A stretch of 64,000 nt of DNA from Hyphomonas sp. (lineage in GTDB: Bacteria; Pseudomonadota; Alphaproteobacteria; Caulobacterales; Hyphomonadaceae), in contig JACKIK010000001.1 in NCBI GenBank assembly GCA_020638455.1, positions 1,116,001 through 1,180,000 of the forward strand, written 5' to 3'. Positions 33,134 to 42,525 of this stretch are shown piece after piece. A model generated the notes under the pieces. That model did no database searches. It was not told where the DNA came from and saw only the letters and a program-made list of their open reading frames with translations. A program made the position numbers and the translations under genes. Numbering within the stretch: the stretch's first letter is position 1; every line of letters begins with the position of its first letter.

Positions 33134-33535
33134 TCAGGGATGGAAGGATCTATCCTCCCCCGCTTCGCAGGGGAGGATTGTCGCTACGGTGGGGCGCGGG
33201 GTTGTGGGGAGAGGTCCGGGAAGAGGCCGGATACGGTCCGGAAAAAGACCGGAAAGGTCCGGAGGGAAGTCCGACCCCATTTCCGCGGGCAAGCCGAAGC
33301 CCGGCGCGAGCCGGTCCCAGCTTGTCACTCTTGGCGCCTCATAAAGATAAACATCCTCCGCCTGCGGTGCATCGCAGAGGCGGGTGATGCGGATATTGCC
33401 GAAGCAGTCGACGGCCAGCAGTGCGTCCTGCCCCGTCCGCAGGTGCCAGCGGGCGAAGCGGATCAGGTTCCATACCAGCCACGGCCACAAGAGTGGCCAG
33501 ACATGGTCGAAATAGGGTTTGAGGCTCGGTTCCAT
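33134..33535 (-). CDS. Hypothetical protein, 133 aa, C-terminus reads into repeats
   Basis: The start gives MEPSLKPYFDHVWPLLWPWLVWNL, a Trp-rich hydrophobic helix, followed by AVDCFGNIRITRLCDAP and VYLYEAPRVTSWDRL. The first half resembles the product of 3362-3820. After about residue 90 the frame passes through GGTCCGG-rich repeats (33216-33290) and the GGGGAGG repeat, so its C-terminus is probably accidental. It converges on the DUF3604 gene and is divergent from the deaminase. Function unknown. Confidence 0.45.
   Translation of the reverse strand: MEPSLKPYFDHVWPLLWPWLVWNLIRFARWHLRTGQDALLAVDCFGNIRITRLCDAPQAEDVYLYEAPRVTSWDRLAPGFGLPAEMGSDFPPDLSGLFPDRIRPLPGPLPTTPRPTVATILPCEAGEDRSFHP
33152..33178. 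repeat. Repeat palindrome downstream of the DUF3604 gene
   Basis: ATCCTCCCC (33152-33160) pairs with GGGGAGGAT (33170-33178) around CGCTTCGCA. Elements of the form CCTCCCC...GGGGAGG are common interspersed repeats in related genomes. It may fold into a hairpin in the DUF3604 transcript. Confidence 0.6.
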
Positions 33536-33594
33536 CGTGCGGGCAGTGTGGGCGGGGGCGGAGACCGGTCGGATTGGATTTCCTCCCCGGCACG

Positions 33595-33700
33595 TCAGCC
33601 CGGCCGGAGCGCAGCGCAGGGCCGGGACCCGGCCTGTCGTTGCAACACCGCAAGCGGGTCCCGGATATTCGCTGCGCAAATTCCGGGATGACGGGATGGT
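33595..33700. repeat. Repeat-rich intergenic region with nested palindromes
   Basis: CCGGGACCCG (33622-33631) pairs perfectly with CGGGTCCCGG (33655-33664), and CCCGGA (33660-33665) pairs with TCCGGG (33682-33687). Together with the neighbouring GCCCGGCCGG and CGGGATGACGG these look like interspersed repeat units. No gene is evident in 33536-33781. Confidence 0.6.
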
Positions 33701-33781
33701 GGGTGGGGATTCGGCGCATCCCTGTTCACGCGCTGTGTGGAACCAGGTAGGCTCGTTGGTTCGCGGATGGGAGATGCGGGC

Positions 33782-34225
33782 ATGACTTTGGGTGACGAGG
33801 AATTCCTGCTGGAGGCCTATCTGGAGGCGCAAAAAGGGCTGAAGGCGGGCGGCCTGCCGATCGGGGCCATTCTCGTGCGCGACGGCCAGATCATCGGGCG
33901 GGGGCACAATCAGCGCGTGCAGAAGGGCGACCCGATCCTGCATGGCGAGATGGACTGCATGCGCCAGGCCGGACGCCAGCGCACCTATAAGGACACGGTG
34001 ATGTATACGACGCTGTCGCCCTGCATGATGTGCACCGGCACGATCATCCAGTTCGGCGTGCCGCGCGTCGTGGTGGGCGAGAGCCGCAACTTCAAGGGCT
34101 TTCAGGACGTGCTGACACTGGCGGGCGTCGAGGTGAGGGACATGGATGATCCGCACTGTATCGAGATGATGAAGAAATTCATCCGTGCCCATCCGGAATT
34201 GTGGAATGAGGATATCGGGGAGTAA
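33782..34225 (+). CDS. Zinc-dependent nucleobase deaminase, Fcy1-like cytosine deaminase
   Basis: A 147-residue CDA-fold protein with HGE (His54, Glu56) and PCMMC (Pro80, Cys81, Cys84) that bind zinc and shuttle the proton. It ends MMKKFIRAHPELWNEDIGE, which matches the C-terminus of yeast cytosine deaminase (Fcy1) closely, and the middle has RVVVGESRNFKGF. This is therefore the Fcy1-type branch rather than TadA, which has a different C-terminus. The likely reaction is cytosine to uracil for pyrimidine salvage. Start 33782 has GGGAG at about 8 bases. It converges on the 34231 gene. Confidence 0.85.
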   Translation: MTLGDEEFLLEAYLEAQKGLKAGGLPIGAILVRDGQIIGRGHNQRVQKGDPILHGEMDCMRQAGRQRTYKDTVMYTTLSPCMMCTGTIIQFGVPRVVVGESRNFKGFQDVLTLAGVEVRDMDDPHCIEMMKKFIRAHPELWNEDIGE

Positions 34226-34230
34226 GCCCT

Positions 34231-34662
34231 TTAGGGCAGAATCACCGCGCCGCCCTTCCAGAAGATGGCGATGAGGATGGACAGCGCCGAGACGATCAGC
34301 GACAGCGCCGCCATGCGGGTGGAGACCTGGAAGCGCTTCTTGTCGTCCTGAAGGTCTGCCAGCACGCTGGCGACCAGCGGGAAATTCACGCAGTGCCGGT
34401 CTTGGCCGATGCGCAGGCTGAACATGTTGACCTTGTCGCCGTCGCCGGTGTGGGAGCCGTATTTGGCGTTCATGTGATAATAGAGCCGGCCGAAGATCAG
34501 GTCCGGGTCGCAGCGGAAGTGTTTGGCGATCGTCTCGATATCGATCGGTACCCAGATCTTTGTGGAGCGCGTCTCGGTCTCCTCCGACCAGTCGCCGAAG
34601 GCGCGCTCATAGGTGCGGTAGATATGCGCCAGCAGGCGCTCGTCCGTCGGGATAGTGGCCAT
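34231..34662 (-). CDS. Tail-anchored protein of unknown function, 143 aa
   Basis: The first 110 residues are soluble and charged, with WVPIDIETIAKHFRCDPDLIFGRLYYH. Residues about 118-136 (MAALSLIVSALSILIAIFW) form one C-terminal helix. The N-terminus gives no family I recognise. A good GGAGG stands 7 bases before the ATG. Its layout (cytosolic domain plus a tail helix) suggests an inner membrane protein exposing its domain to the cytoplasm. Confidence 0.7.
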   Translation of the reverse strand: MATIPTDERLLAHIYRTYERAFGDWSEETETRSTKIWVPIDIETIAKHFRCDPDLIFGRLYYHMNAKYGSHTGDGDKVNMFSLRIGQDRHCVNFPLVASVLADLQDDKKRFQVSTRMAALSLIVSALSILIAIFWKGGAVILP

Positions 34663-34857
34663 GCGGCGTTCCTCCGTGCGGGTGTGCGCGGAGGATGACA
34701 GGGGAGGGGCGGGAGGGCAAGGGACAGGTGGGTATCGCTCCGCTCAGTTCACCATGTGCCCACAAAGACGACAAACCCTCTCTTTCGGTTGTAAACATCA
34801 CGCGCTATGGTAGAATTGCTGGGAGTGCGGAATTGGTTGGAAAAGGGAGAAGTTGAG

Positions 34858-35177
34858 ATGATCGGAAAAGCTATAGTGACCACGGGCATTGCTGCATTGT
34901 TGGTATTGAGCAGTGGCGCAGATGATAGCGAGGGCAAAACAGGATGGCGCGATGCGGGTAGCGGCACAAGATTCCATGCAGCGTGCGAGTATCGCGTGCT
35001 TGTCGACTCGGAAAATTCCGACCCTGACCATTATTACTACATGAGTGCCGTTGCCGAGCACGAACTTGTCTTCTTTTCAGACTCAGACACGTTCAGGATC
35101 ATTCCAACCGAACGGTACAGGTGGGTCCGGTTGGGAGATCAACACATATTCAAGGTGTTGAAGCTCGAGGAACGCTG

Positions 35178-35181
<4 letters not shown>
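34858..35181 (+). CDS. Exported small protein in a lower-GC stretch, 107 aa
   Basis: The protein starts MIGKAIVTTGIAALLVLSSG, a short signal peptide-like helix, followed by a charged region with two Cys (CEYRVLV and the C-terminal EERC). Base composition is lower in GC than the flanks, and codon use is richer in A/T, so it may have been acquired. The ATG has AAGGGAG. Its stop overlaps argG (CTAG). No family recognised. Confidence 0.65.
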
Positions 35182-36419
<1,238 letters not shown>

Positions 36420-36596
36420 GGCTGCATGTTCCCTGGGCGCTGGTGCTGGCGGCTGTTGCAATAAGGGCCCATTCCGGGCCTGACAAGCGGGCAGGAAGGC
36501 CTTTCGGTATGGTTTCCAAAGCGTTAATCATCTAGTGTAGGGGGAAATGGGCTTTGGGCGCGTCCCTCGGGGGGCGAAGGAAAAGGTGCGGGAGCC

Positions 36597-39320
36597 ATGT
36601 TCAACAGGACGACCAGGAAAGCCAGGCGCAACATTGCCAGGATGAATGAGCGGGATCCGGGGGCCGGCGACCGCGCCGTGACGCCGGGTGCAGAGGCCGA
36701 ACGCCAGGCGTTCCGCGCCCGCCTGCAGGCGCGAAACGCCAGCCGGCCACAATCCACTTTCGCCATCGATTCCGGCATCGTCTACCGGCCGGCGCACGAC
36801 ATGCCGGACCAGGCGCACCTCGCCGCCATGGCCGCGCGCGATGCGATCGAACGCCGCCGGGCCGGGTCGCTCGGGGCAGCCGCATGGGGCGTGCCAGCCG
36901 GCATGGCGCCGCCTTCCGCGCGCCGCGCGCCGGAAACGGATGCGGAGGCTGAAGATCCGGTGCTGATGGCGGCGGCCGCAGAGGCCGATGTGCTGGACCC
37001 GGTCGACGACCTGGACTTCGAGAGCGAAACTGAAGGGACTGCTGCAGAAGACGCCGAGCTGAGCGACGAGGATTCGCTGCTCGCCATGTTCCAGGAAGTC
37101 GCCTCGCGCACCACGGAGACCGATGAGGCCGGCGACGAGCTCGAGGAAGATGCATTCGACGAGGATGAGCTGGGCCTCGCCGATGCGGGCTTCGAGGCGC
37201 TGGACGAGGCTGCGGACGACGAGGCGGCCGCTGACGGTGACCTCGCCGGGGAAGAGCCTGACGACGTCGAGCTGGCCGACGAAGACCTGACCGATGAAGA
37301 TATGGCAGAGGACGACCTGACTGAGGAAGACTTGGCCGAGGCAGAGCTGGCCGAGGCCGAGGAAGTGGAATTCGACGGCGACGAGCCGGAGTCCTGGGAT
37401 GAGGACGAAGACGAGCTCGCGGCGGAAGCCGACGGGTCTGAGGAGTCCGGGGACCTGGAATTCGCTGCGGATGACGCGGAAGCGGACGCAGACGAGGCGG
37501 ACGAGGAAGCGGCCGTTGAGGCCGCGGCCCTGGAAGCCGGAGCGTCCGATGCGGATGAGGCTGACGCCGACACCACCGAATCCGAAGCCGATGCGTTCGG
37601 AGCGGCGGATGCCTGGACGGACGAAGACCTGATGCCGGATGCGGTCGAGGCGGATGAAGCCGAGACGCCCCGCGCCGCCGGCGCAATTGCAGGCGCCTTG
37701 CCGATGGCCACCTCCGAACGCCGGGGCTGGAACCCGTTCGGCGGCAGCCGTGACGATGACGACGAGGAGGAAGACGACGAGCTCGGACCGGTGGGTGTTG
37801 CCACGCGGATCGGCGACATGTCGCAGATCGCGTTTGCCGGCCTCGCCGTGCTGGGCCTTGCCGGCCTCTCGGTCATGGCGGCGGAAAGCGCCCTCAACGG
37901 GCCCAACCGGCTGAACCGGACGACCACGGCCGACAATGGCGCGCCGCAGCCCAGCCCGAAGCCGGGCGATGTGTCAGTCATGGCGATTGCGGCCGCCGCG
38001 CCGGAAGAGCCCGGTCCGAAGGCCTGGTTCAACTATCAGGGCATGGCCGACATGCTGGCGGCCCGCAAGGCCGAGATGGATACCCAGCTGGCGGCTGAAA
38101 AGGCCGCTGCGGACGAGGCCGCAAAGGTGCAGGCGGCGAATGCAATTGCCGAAGCCGAAGCGAAGCGGATCGCAGACGAGCAGGCTGCTGCTGCGGCGGC
38201 GGCCGAACAGGAGCGCCTCGCGTCCGAAGCCGAAGCCAAGCGCGTTGCCGATGCCGAAGCCGCCCGCGTTGCGGCCGAAGAGGCCCAGAAGGCGGCCGAT
38301 GCCGAAGCTGCCCGCAAGGCGGCCGAAGAGGCCGAGAAGCTGCGCCTTGCCGAGATCGAGGCGAAGAAGAAGGCCGAGGCCGACGCCGAAGCCAAGCGTC
38401 TGGCCGATCTGGAAACGAAGCGGCTGGCCGACCTCGAAGCCCAGCGCAAGGCCGCCGAGGAGGCCGCCCGCAAGGAGGCCTTCGAACAGGCCAAGGCTGA
38501 AGAAGCCGAGCGGCTGCGCGTTGCTGTGGCGAAAGCCGAAGCGGACCGCGCGGCAGCCGAAAAGGCTGCTGCCGCGAAGGCCGAAGCCGACCGGCTGGCG
38601 GCGCAGCAGGCCGCAGCGCAGAAGGCGGAAGCCGAGCGCCTTGCTGCTGCCGCAGCAGCCCCGGCAACGCCGCGCCGGGCGCCGCAGCCTGTCGTCTTCG
38701 TCGCCTATACCGGGCCGGTGCCGGCCCCGGCTTCCTACAAGCCGTCCAAGCCGGCAGTGACGCTGACGCCGGTATCGTCCGATACCGGAGCCGGCCTTGT
38801 CAGCCGGGCCTTCGCGCCGGCGCTGACGACCTCGCGGGCCACAGTGCGGAGCTTTGACGGCCTGGTGCAGTCCAGTCCGCAGACGCCGCAGGATTTCCTC
38901 GTCTCGCGCGTCCAGCGCAATGCAGGCGGCGAACTGGGCGAAGCAGACCTGCAGCCGGTCGAAGCGGATTTCACCTCGCTGCTGACCTATGGCCAGGACA
39001 ATGTCAGCCATTCGCTGGCAACGCCCTCCGGGCCGGAGCTGAGCATCGTGTTCGAGCGGACCTATACGCGCGACGTGATGACGTCGAGCACGCGGACGAT
39101 CTCCTTTACGCCGGGTGCGGATGAAGTCACGCGCTTTGTGTCTGAACCGGCGCCGGTGAAGGTTTCGGTCATGTGCCGCGATGTCGCCTATGCCTTCGCG
39201 AACACGGAGCGGGGCCGGTTTGCGGCCTGCGAAACGCCGGACGGCGATAGCTGGACGCTCGGGCGGGCCAGCAGCGAGGCGGCCGACCAGTTTGCGGCGG
39301 CGTCTAGCTCGGCGTCGTGA
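36597..39320 (+). CDS. Large acidic/transmembrane/coiled-coil protein, 907 aa
   Basis: No named family fits the whole. Layout: residues 1-110, basic and unordered; 115-398, extremely acidic (DDDDEEEDDE near 385-395; six tandem pentads of the form LADED/LTDED/LTEED/LAEAE at about 226-255); 410-431, one hydrophobic helix (IAFAGLAVLGLAGLSVMAA); 483-690, an Ala/Glu/Lys-rich, very long coiled coil (EAEAKRIADEQ, AEAAR repeats) as in TolA; 690-907, a Pro-rich then globular C-terminus with two Cys. The layout suggests a protein spanning the inner membrane with an acidic cytoplasmic part and a helical arm, perhaps a scaffold or an envelope linker. Topology is inferred. The ATG at 36597 has GGGAGCC just before it; other in-frame Met codons follow. 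Confidence 0.85.
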   Translation: MFNRTTRKARRNIARMNERDPGAGDRAVTPGAEAERQAFRARLQARNASRPQSTFAIDSGIVYRPAHDMPDQAHLAAMAARDAIERRRAGSLGAAAWGVPAGMAPPSARRAPETDAEAEDPVLMAAAAEADVLDPVDDLDFESETEGTAAEDAELSDEDSLLAMFQEVASRTTETDEAGDELEEDAFDEDELGLADAGFEALDEAADDEAAADGDLAGEEPDDVELADEDLTDEDMAEDDLTEEDLAEAELAEAEEVEFDGDEPESWDEDEDELAAEADGSEESGDLEFAADDAEADADEADEEAAVEAAALEAGASDADEADADTTESEADAFGAADAWTDEDLMPDAVEADEAETPRAAGAIAGALPMATSERRGWNPFGGSRDDDDEEEDDELGPVGVATRIGDMSQIAFAGLAVLGLAGLSVMAAESALNGPNRLNRTTTADNGAPQPSPKPGDVSVMAIAAAAPEEPGPKAWFNYQGMADMLAARKAEMDTQLAAEKAAADEAAKVQAANAIAEAEAKRIADEQAAAAAAAEQERLASEAEAKRVADAEAARVAAEEAQKAADAEAARKAAEEAEKLRLAEIEAKKKAEADAEAKRLADLETKRLADLEAQRKAAEEAARKEAFEQAKAEEAERLRVAVAKAEADRAAAEKAAAAKAEADRLAAQQAAAQKAEAERLAAAAAAPATPRRAPQPVVFVAYTGPVPAPASYKPSKPAVTLTPVSSDTGAGLVSRAFAPALTTSRATVRSFDGLVQSSPQTPQDFLVSRVQRNAGGELGEADLQPVEADFTSLLTYGQDNVSHSLATPSGPELSIVFERTYTRDVMTSSTRTISFTPGADEVTRFVSEPAPVKVSVMCRDVAYAFANTERGRFAACETPDGDSWTLGRASSEAADQFAAASSSAS

Positions 39321-39726
39321 GCGAGGCCGCATAGGCCTCCGCCCGGCGGACGAGATGGCGTTCCACCAGGTGGAAGTTCTTCCGGTTCGACCGGTTGAAG
39401 AAGTCGAAGATGTCGCCCGCCACGGGGATGGCGCCGACGGACATGTCGAACAGGATGTTCCAGAGGATCTGAACCGAGGCGGAGGCCGGAAGGCGAAGCC
39501 GAACGGCCGCCACCAGCGCATAGAGACCGGTCACCGCCGTCGTCACATCGCCCGCGACCGGGATCAGGCCGAGAAGTGAATCGGCCCCGAACTTGACGTT
39601 GCCGACACTGAATCTCGAGTCGAGCAGGCGGCTGAAGACGTCGAAGCCGGCAATCTCGTCGCCGACGGTGCGCCCGCCCGGCAGGACCAGCGACCGGCGA
39701 CGTGCAGCCTTTTCTTCCTTGCGCAT
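39304..39726 (-). CDS. DUF4112 domain protein
   Basis: The 140-residue protein has the DUF4112 signature: FDVFSRLLDSRFSVGNVKFGADSLLGLIPVAGD followed by a helix (about 58-78) and ILFDMSVGAIPVAGDIFDFFNRSNRKN. It is a small inner membrane protein with about two helical hairpins and unknown function. The start at 39726 is the first Met of a basic N-terminus. Its last 17 bases overlap the 3' end of the 907-residue gene on the other strand. Confidence 0.9.
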   Translation of the reverse strand: MRKEEKAARRRSLVLPGGRTVGDEIAGFDVFSRLLDSRFSVGNVKFGADSLLGLIPVAGDVTTAVTGLYALVAAVRLRLPASASVQILWNILFDMSVGAIPVAGDIFDFFNRSNRKNFHLVERHLVRRAEAYAASLTTPS

Positions 39727-39811
39727 TCCGAAATGTTCTCCCTGCCGGCGGAGCTTGCCTGAATGCCCCGCGATGGCAAGCCCGATTGCCAGCCCGGCCA
39801 AAGCCTGCTGA

Positions 39812-40162
39812 ATGGCCCGTATGACCGAGGAACATGTCTACAAACTGCTGACAGCGGACGACTGGGCGACGGCCAGCGCGCTCGGCGTGACGGCGACGGA
39901 GATCGACGAGGCCGATGGCTATGTGCATCTCTCGACCCGCGCGCAGGCCGCAGAGACGGCGCGGCTGCATTTTGCGGGCAGGGGCCCGGTGCGCCTGTTG
40001 CGCTTTGCCGTGGCCGACCTGCCGGAACTGACATGGGAACCGAGCCGGGGCGGGGAGCTGTTCCCGCACCTCTATGCGCCGCTGGAAGTGTCGCTGGCCG
40101 AGGCGGCCTGGCACCTGATGCCGGATGCGGCCGGCGTGCCACGGATGCCGGAGGAGTATTGA
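39812..40162 (+). CDS. DUF952 domain protein
   Basis: At 116 residues, with VYKLLTADDWATASAL, DGYVHLSTRAQAAETA and LFPHLYAPLEV, it matches the DUF952 family (small cytosolic proteins, function unknown, with an apparent conserved His). The start may be 39812 or the Met at 39821; no clear ribosome site decides. Its stop overlaps the pyrD start by one base (TGATG), so the two genes are one unit. Confidence 0.88.
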   Translation: MARMTEEHVYKLLTADDWATASALGVTATEIDEADGYVHLSTRAQAAETARLHFAGRGPVRLLRFAVADLPELTWEPSRGGELFPHLYAPLEVSLAEAAWHLMPDAAGVPRMPEEY

Positions 40163-41214
40163 TGAGCCTGACCGACCTTGGCGCCGAGCTGGTGAAACTG
40201 TTGCCGCCGGAAGCGGCGCACCGGGCGACGATCCGTGCGCTGAAGGCGGGGCTGGGCGTGCCGGTGGCGCCCGTCCACCACAATCCGGCGCTGGCCGTGA
40301 CGCTGCCGAAATCCGGGCTGAAACTGCATTCGCCCGTCGGGCTGGCGGCCGGGTTCGACAAGAACTGCGACGTGCCGGACGCGATGGCGAAATTCGGCTT
40401 CGGCTTCATCGAGTGCGGCACGGTGACACCGCGCCCGCAGCCGGGCAATCCGAAGCCGCGCCTGTTCCGCCTGACGGAAGACCGGGCGGTGATCAACCGG
40501 ATGGGGTTCAACAATTACGGGCTCGACTATTTCGTCCGCCGCCTGAAGGCTTATCGGGGCGAGGTGCCCCTGGGCGCGAATGTCGGCGCGAACAAGGACA
40601 GTACGGACCGGATCGCGGACTATGTGACGGGCGTCGAGGCGGTGGCGCCGTATGCGCACTATGTGACGATCAACATCTCCTCGCCGAACACGCCGGGCCT
40701 GCGTGGCCTGCAGGACAAGGCGTCGCTGGAGGCGCTGCTGACGGCGTGCGGTGCGGCCGAGCGTGCCGGCAAGCCGGTGTTCCTGAAAGTGGCGCCGGAT
40801 CTCGATGCGCAGGCGATCGAGGATATTGTCGGCGTCGTGCGGAAACAGGGCGCGTGGCTTGCGGGCCTGATCGTCTCGAACACGACACTGGCGCGTCCGG
40901 ACAGCCTGGCAAGCCCGCACAGGGACGAGGCGGGCGGCCTGTCCGGGATGCCGCTGATGGAGCCGTCGACGAAGATCCTTGCGGCCTTTGCGCGGGAGCT
41001 GTCCGGCGAGTTCGACCTGATCGGGGCGGGCGGCATATCGAGCGGAAATGATGCGCATGACAAGATCTGCGCCGGCGCGCATGCGGTGCAGCTGTATTCC
41101 GCGCTGGTGTTTGAAGGGCCGGGACTTGTGCAGCGGATTCATGACGAATTGCTGCACCGGCTGCATACGGATGGACGGGGCTACATCACCGATATTGTCG
41201 GCTTGGCGCTCTAG
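40162..41214 (+). CDS. pyrD: Dihydroorotate dehydrogenase (quinone), class 2
   Basis: A 350-residue FMN enzyme: the N-terminal helical membrane-association segment, SPVGLAAGFDKNCDVPDAM, FGFIECGTVTPRPQPGNPKPR, RMGFNNYG, and NISSPNTPGLRGLQ with the catalytic Ser. It oxidises dihydroorotate to orotate, passing electrons to ubiquinone in pyrimidine synthesis. Start 40162 overlaps the DUF952 stop. Its stop shares CTAG with the convergent MATE gene. Confidence 0.97.
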   Translation: MSLTDLGAELVKLLPPEAAHRATIRALKAGLGVPVAPVHHNPALAVTLPKSGLKLHSPVGLAAGFDKNCDVPDAMAKFGFGFIECGTVTPRPQPGNPKPRLFRLTEDRAVINRMGFNNYGLDYFVRRLKAYRGEVPLGANVGANKDSTDRIADYVTGVEAVAPYAHYVTINISSPNTPGLRGLQDKASLEALLTACGAAERAGKPVFLKVAPDLDAQAIEDIVGVVRKQGAWLAGLIVSNTTLARPDSLASPHRDEAGGLSGMPLMEPSTKILAAFARELSGEFDLIGAGGISSGNDAHDKICAGAHAVQLYSALVFEGPGLVQRIHDELLHRLHTDGRGYITDIVGLAL

Positions 41215-42500
41215 GTGGTGCGGATCTTCCGGAAAAGACCCGGCACATAGGCGCCGAGCGCGGCGGCGCGATAGACATACATGCACAGAAAGGCCGCCCA
41301 GACGCCTGTATTGCCGAAGGCGGGGCGGAGCATCAGGTCTGTCGCGATGTAGATGACGGCGACCAGCACGCCCGCATTACGGAGAGCCCGTCCCTGCGTC
41401 GTGCCGAGGAACAGCCCGTCGAGCTGCCAGGGTGCGATGCCGATGAGGGGCACGATGGCACAGAAAGGCAGGTAGGCGAGAGCAGCGTCGCGGGCCTCGG
41501 TATCCCGCACGAAGGTGGCAATCACCCAGCCGCCGCCGAGGAAATAGATCAGTGAAATGACGATCGCGGCGCCGAGCGCGAATTCTGTGGTCAGGCGCAT
41601 GGCGCGGGCGAGCGCAGAGGCGTCGCGGGCGCCATATGCCTCCCCGGCTTCCTTCTCGGCGACGAAGGCGAAGCCGTCGAGCACGAAGGCTGCGACGGTG
41701 ATGAACTGCATCAGCACTTCATTGCCCGCCGTCGCTGCGGTCGAAATGAGCGTGCTGGAGCGGACGAACCAGCCGAAGCACAGGACCAGCGCGAGCGTTC
41801 GGATCATGATGTCCCGGTTGGCCGTGAAGAGGGCGGTCAGGCGCGTGCGATCGAACAGGGTGCCATGGGTGCCGAATGCGCCGCGGACGAGGATGAGGCC
41901 GAAGGCGAGCGCGACCCATTCGGCAATCGCCGTGCCGGCGCCGATCCCGGCCGGGCCCCAGCCAAGTGCGGCGACGAACCAGGTGTCGAGCCCGGCATTG
42001 ACGGTGTTCATCACGATCTGGAAAGCCAGCATCTGGCCGGTTCGCCCCGTGCCGAGCATCCAGCCGGAGACGGCAAGGCCCATGAGATAGGCCGGGGCGC
42101 CCCAGATGCGCGCGTCGAAATAGCCGCCGGCGAGGGCTTCGACATGCTCGGTGCCGGCAAAGGCGGCGAAGGCAAGCGGTTTCAGGATGGGCGCCAGAAT
42201 GAGCAGTGCAAGGCCGATCGCGCCGCCCAGCAGGAGGGCGCGCAGCAGGACCGCGCGCTTTTCCGCTTCGTCGCCGCGCCCGCCGGCCTGCGCGGCAAGC
42301 CCCGTCGTGGACATGCGCAGGAAGCCGAAGCCCCAATAGATGAAGCTGTACGCGACAGCGGCGATGGCGACGGCGGCGAGCGCGGCCTTGTCTCCGAACC
42401 GGCCCATGACGGCGGTGTCCACCACGCCGGTGGTGGCGGTGGCGGCCTGCGCGGCGATGACCGGCAGCGCGAGTTCAAGGGTCTTGCGGCGCGTCAGCAT
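41211..42500 (-). CDS. MATE family efflux transporter
   Basis: The 429-residue protein has about twelve hydrophobic segments and the MATE/DinF pattern: LELALPVIAAQAATATTGVVDTAVMGRFGD at the N-terminus, a common DinF-type start, and repeated topology in both halves. It probably exports organic cations or drugs in exchange for H+ or Na+. Single gene, 4-base stop overlap with pyrD. Confidence 0.93.
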   Translation of the reverse strand: MLTRRKTLELALPVIAAQAATATTGVVDTAVMGRFGDKAALAAVAIAAVAYSFIYWGFGFLRMSTTGLAAQAGGRGDEAEKRAVLLRALLLGGAIGLALLILAPILKPLAFAAFAGTEHVEALAGGYFDARIWGAPAYLMGLAVSGWMLGTGRTGQMLAFQIVMNTVNAGLDTWFVAALGWGPAGIGAGTAIAEWVALAFGLILVRGAFGTHGTLFDRTRLTALFTANRDIMIRTLALVLCFGWFVRSSTLISTAATAGNEVLMQFITVAAFVLDGFAFVAEKEAGEAYGARDASALARAMRLTTEFALGAAIVISLIYFLGGGWVIATFVRDTEARDAALAYLPFCAIVPLIGIAPWQLDGLFLGTTQGRALRNAGVLVAVIYIATDLMLRPAFGNTGVWAAFLCMYVYRAAALGAYVPGLFRKIRTT

Positions 42501-42525
42501 GGCGCGCCGGTCTAGCCGGTTTTGT

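Noticed and set aside
33782..34225. tRNA adenosine deaminase TadA
   Set aside because: It has HGE where TadA has HAE, and a C-terminus typical of Fcy1-like cytosine deaminase.
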